A stretch of 5,490 nucleotides of DNA from Pseudomonadota bacterium (lineage in GTDB: Bacteria; Pseudomonadota; Alphaproteobacteria; Acetobacterales; Acetobacteraceae). Every line of letters starts with the position of its first letter. Position 1 is the stretch's first letter. The stretch is taken from positions 1 through 5,490 of the forward strand of contig JAKAZN010000167.1 in the NCBI GenBank assembly GCA_021815835.1. The letters run 5' to 3'. Shown here piece after piece: positions 5,481-5,490 of the stretch. The notes beneath the pieces were generated by a model. The model was not told where the DNA came from and searched no databases. It saw only the letters and a program-made list of their open reading frames with translations. The position numbers and the translations under genes are program-made.

Positions 5481-5490
5481 TGAGATCGGA

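Noticed and set aside
4650..5483. A 277-codon open frame on the plus strand, opposite cnoX
   Set aside because: It is antisense to the thioredoxin-TPR gene, with low-complexity Gly/Arg/Ala/His composition and no motif. It is a shadow of the real frame.

Overview
The window is a high-GC, densely coded stretch of chromosome, almost certainly from an alphaproteobacterium. The most likely home is Rhodospirillales/Acetobacteraceae, inferred from protein flavour, the tRNA-Trp-secE-nusG cluster, and the CnoX/LON/Trm112 cluster. Every intact gene recognised is housekeeping. No phage, transposon, CRISPR or toxin-antitoxin signature was seen. I found no convincing new system, so the findings concern local architecture.

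Positions 1-1929 are on the plus strand. The window opens inside an Uma2/DUF820-family nuclease-like gene. Its stop overlaps the start of plsY (ATGA at 291-294), which encodes the membrane acyltransferase that makes lysophosphatidic acid for phospholipid synthesis. A 174-nt GC-rich spacer follows, holding GC hairpins and a promoter-like/terminator-like element. Next come tRNA-Trp (CCA), secE (translocase subunit) and nusG (elongation factor). In most Proteobacteria this cluster continues into rplK-rplA-rplJ-rplL-rpoB. Here nusG instead meets a convergent gene after only 14 nt.

Positions 1944-5490 are on the minus strand. In transcription order, right to left, they hold: a CnoX/YbbN-type thioredoxin-TPR protein whose reading frame stays open to the window edge; a LON substrate-binding-domain protein; a Trm112/UPF0434 small protein; a DUF971 protein; and zapE, an AFG1-like ATPase. 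Two junctions (cnoX/LON and trm112/DUF971) are one-base TGATG overlaps, which points to translational coupling. The LON/trm112 gap (111 nt) and the DUF971/zapE gap (146 nt) could hold internal promoters or processing sites. The cluster suggests linked protein quality-control and translation-support functions: a chaperedoxin, a LON-like domain protein, a methyltransferase-activator-like protein and an AAA+ ATPase. That functional link is inference.

No gap exceeds 300 bases. Many long open frames lie antisense to the real genes; they are products of the GC-rich codon bias and were left out.
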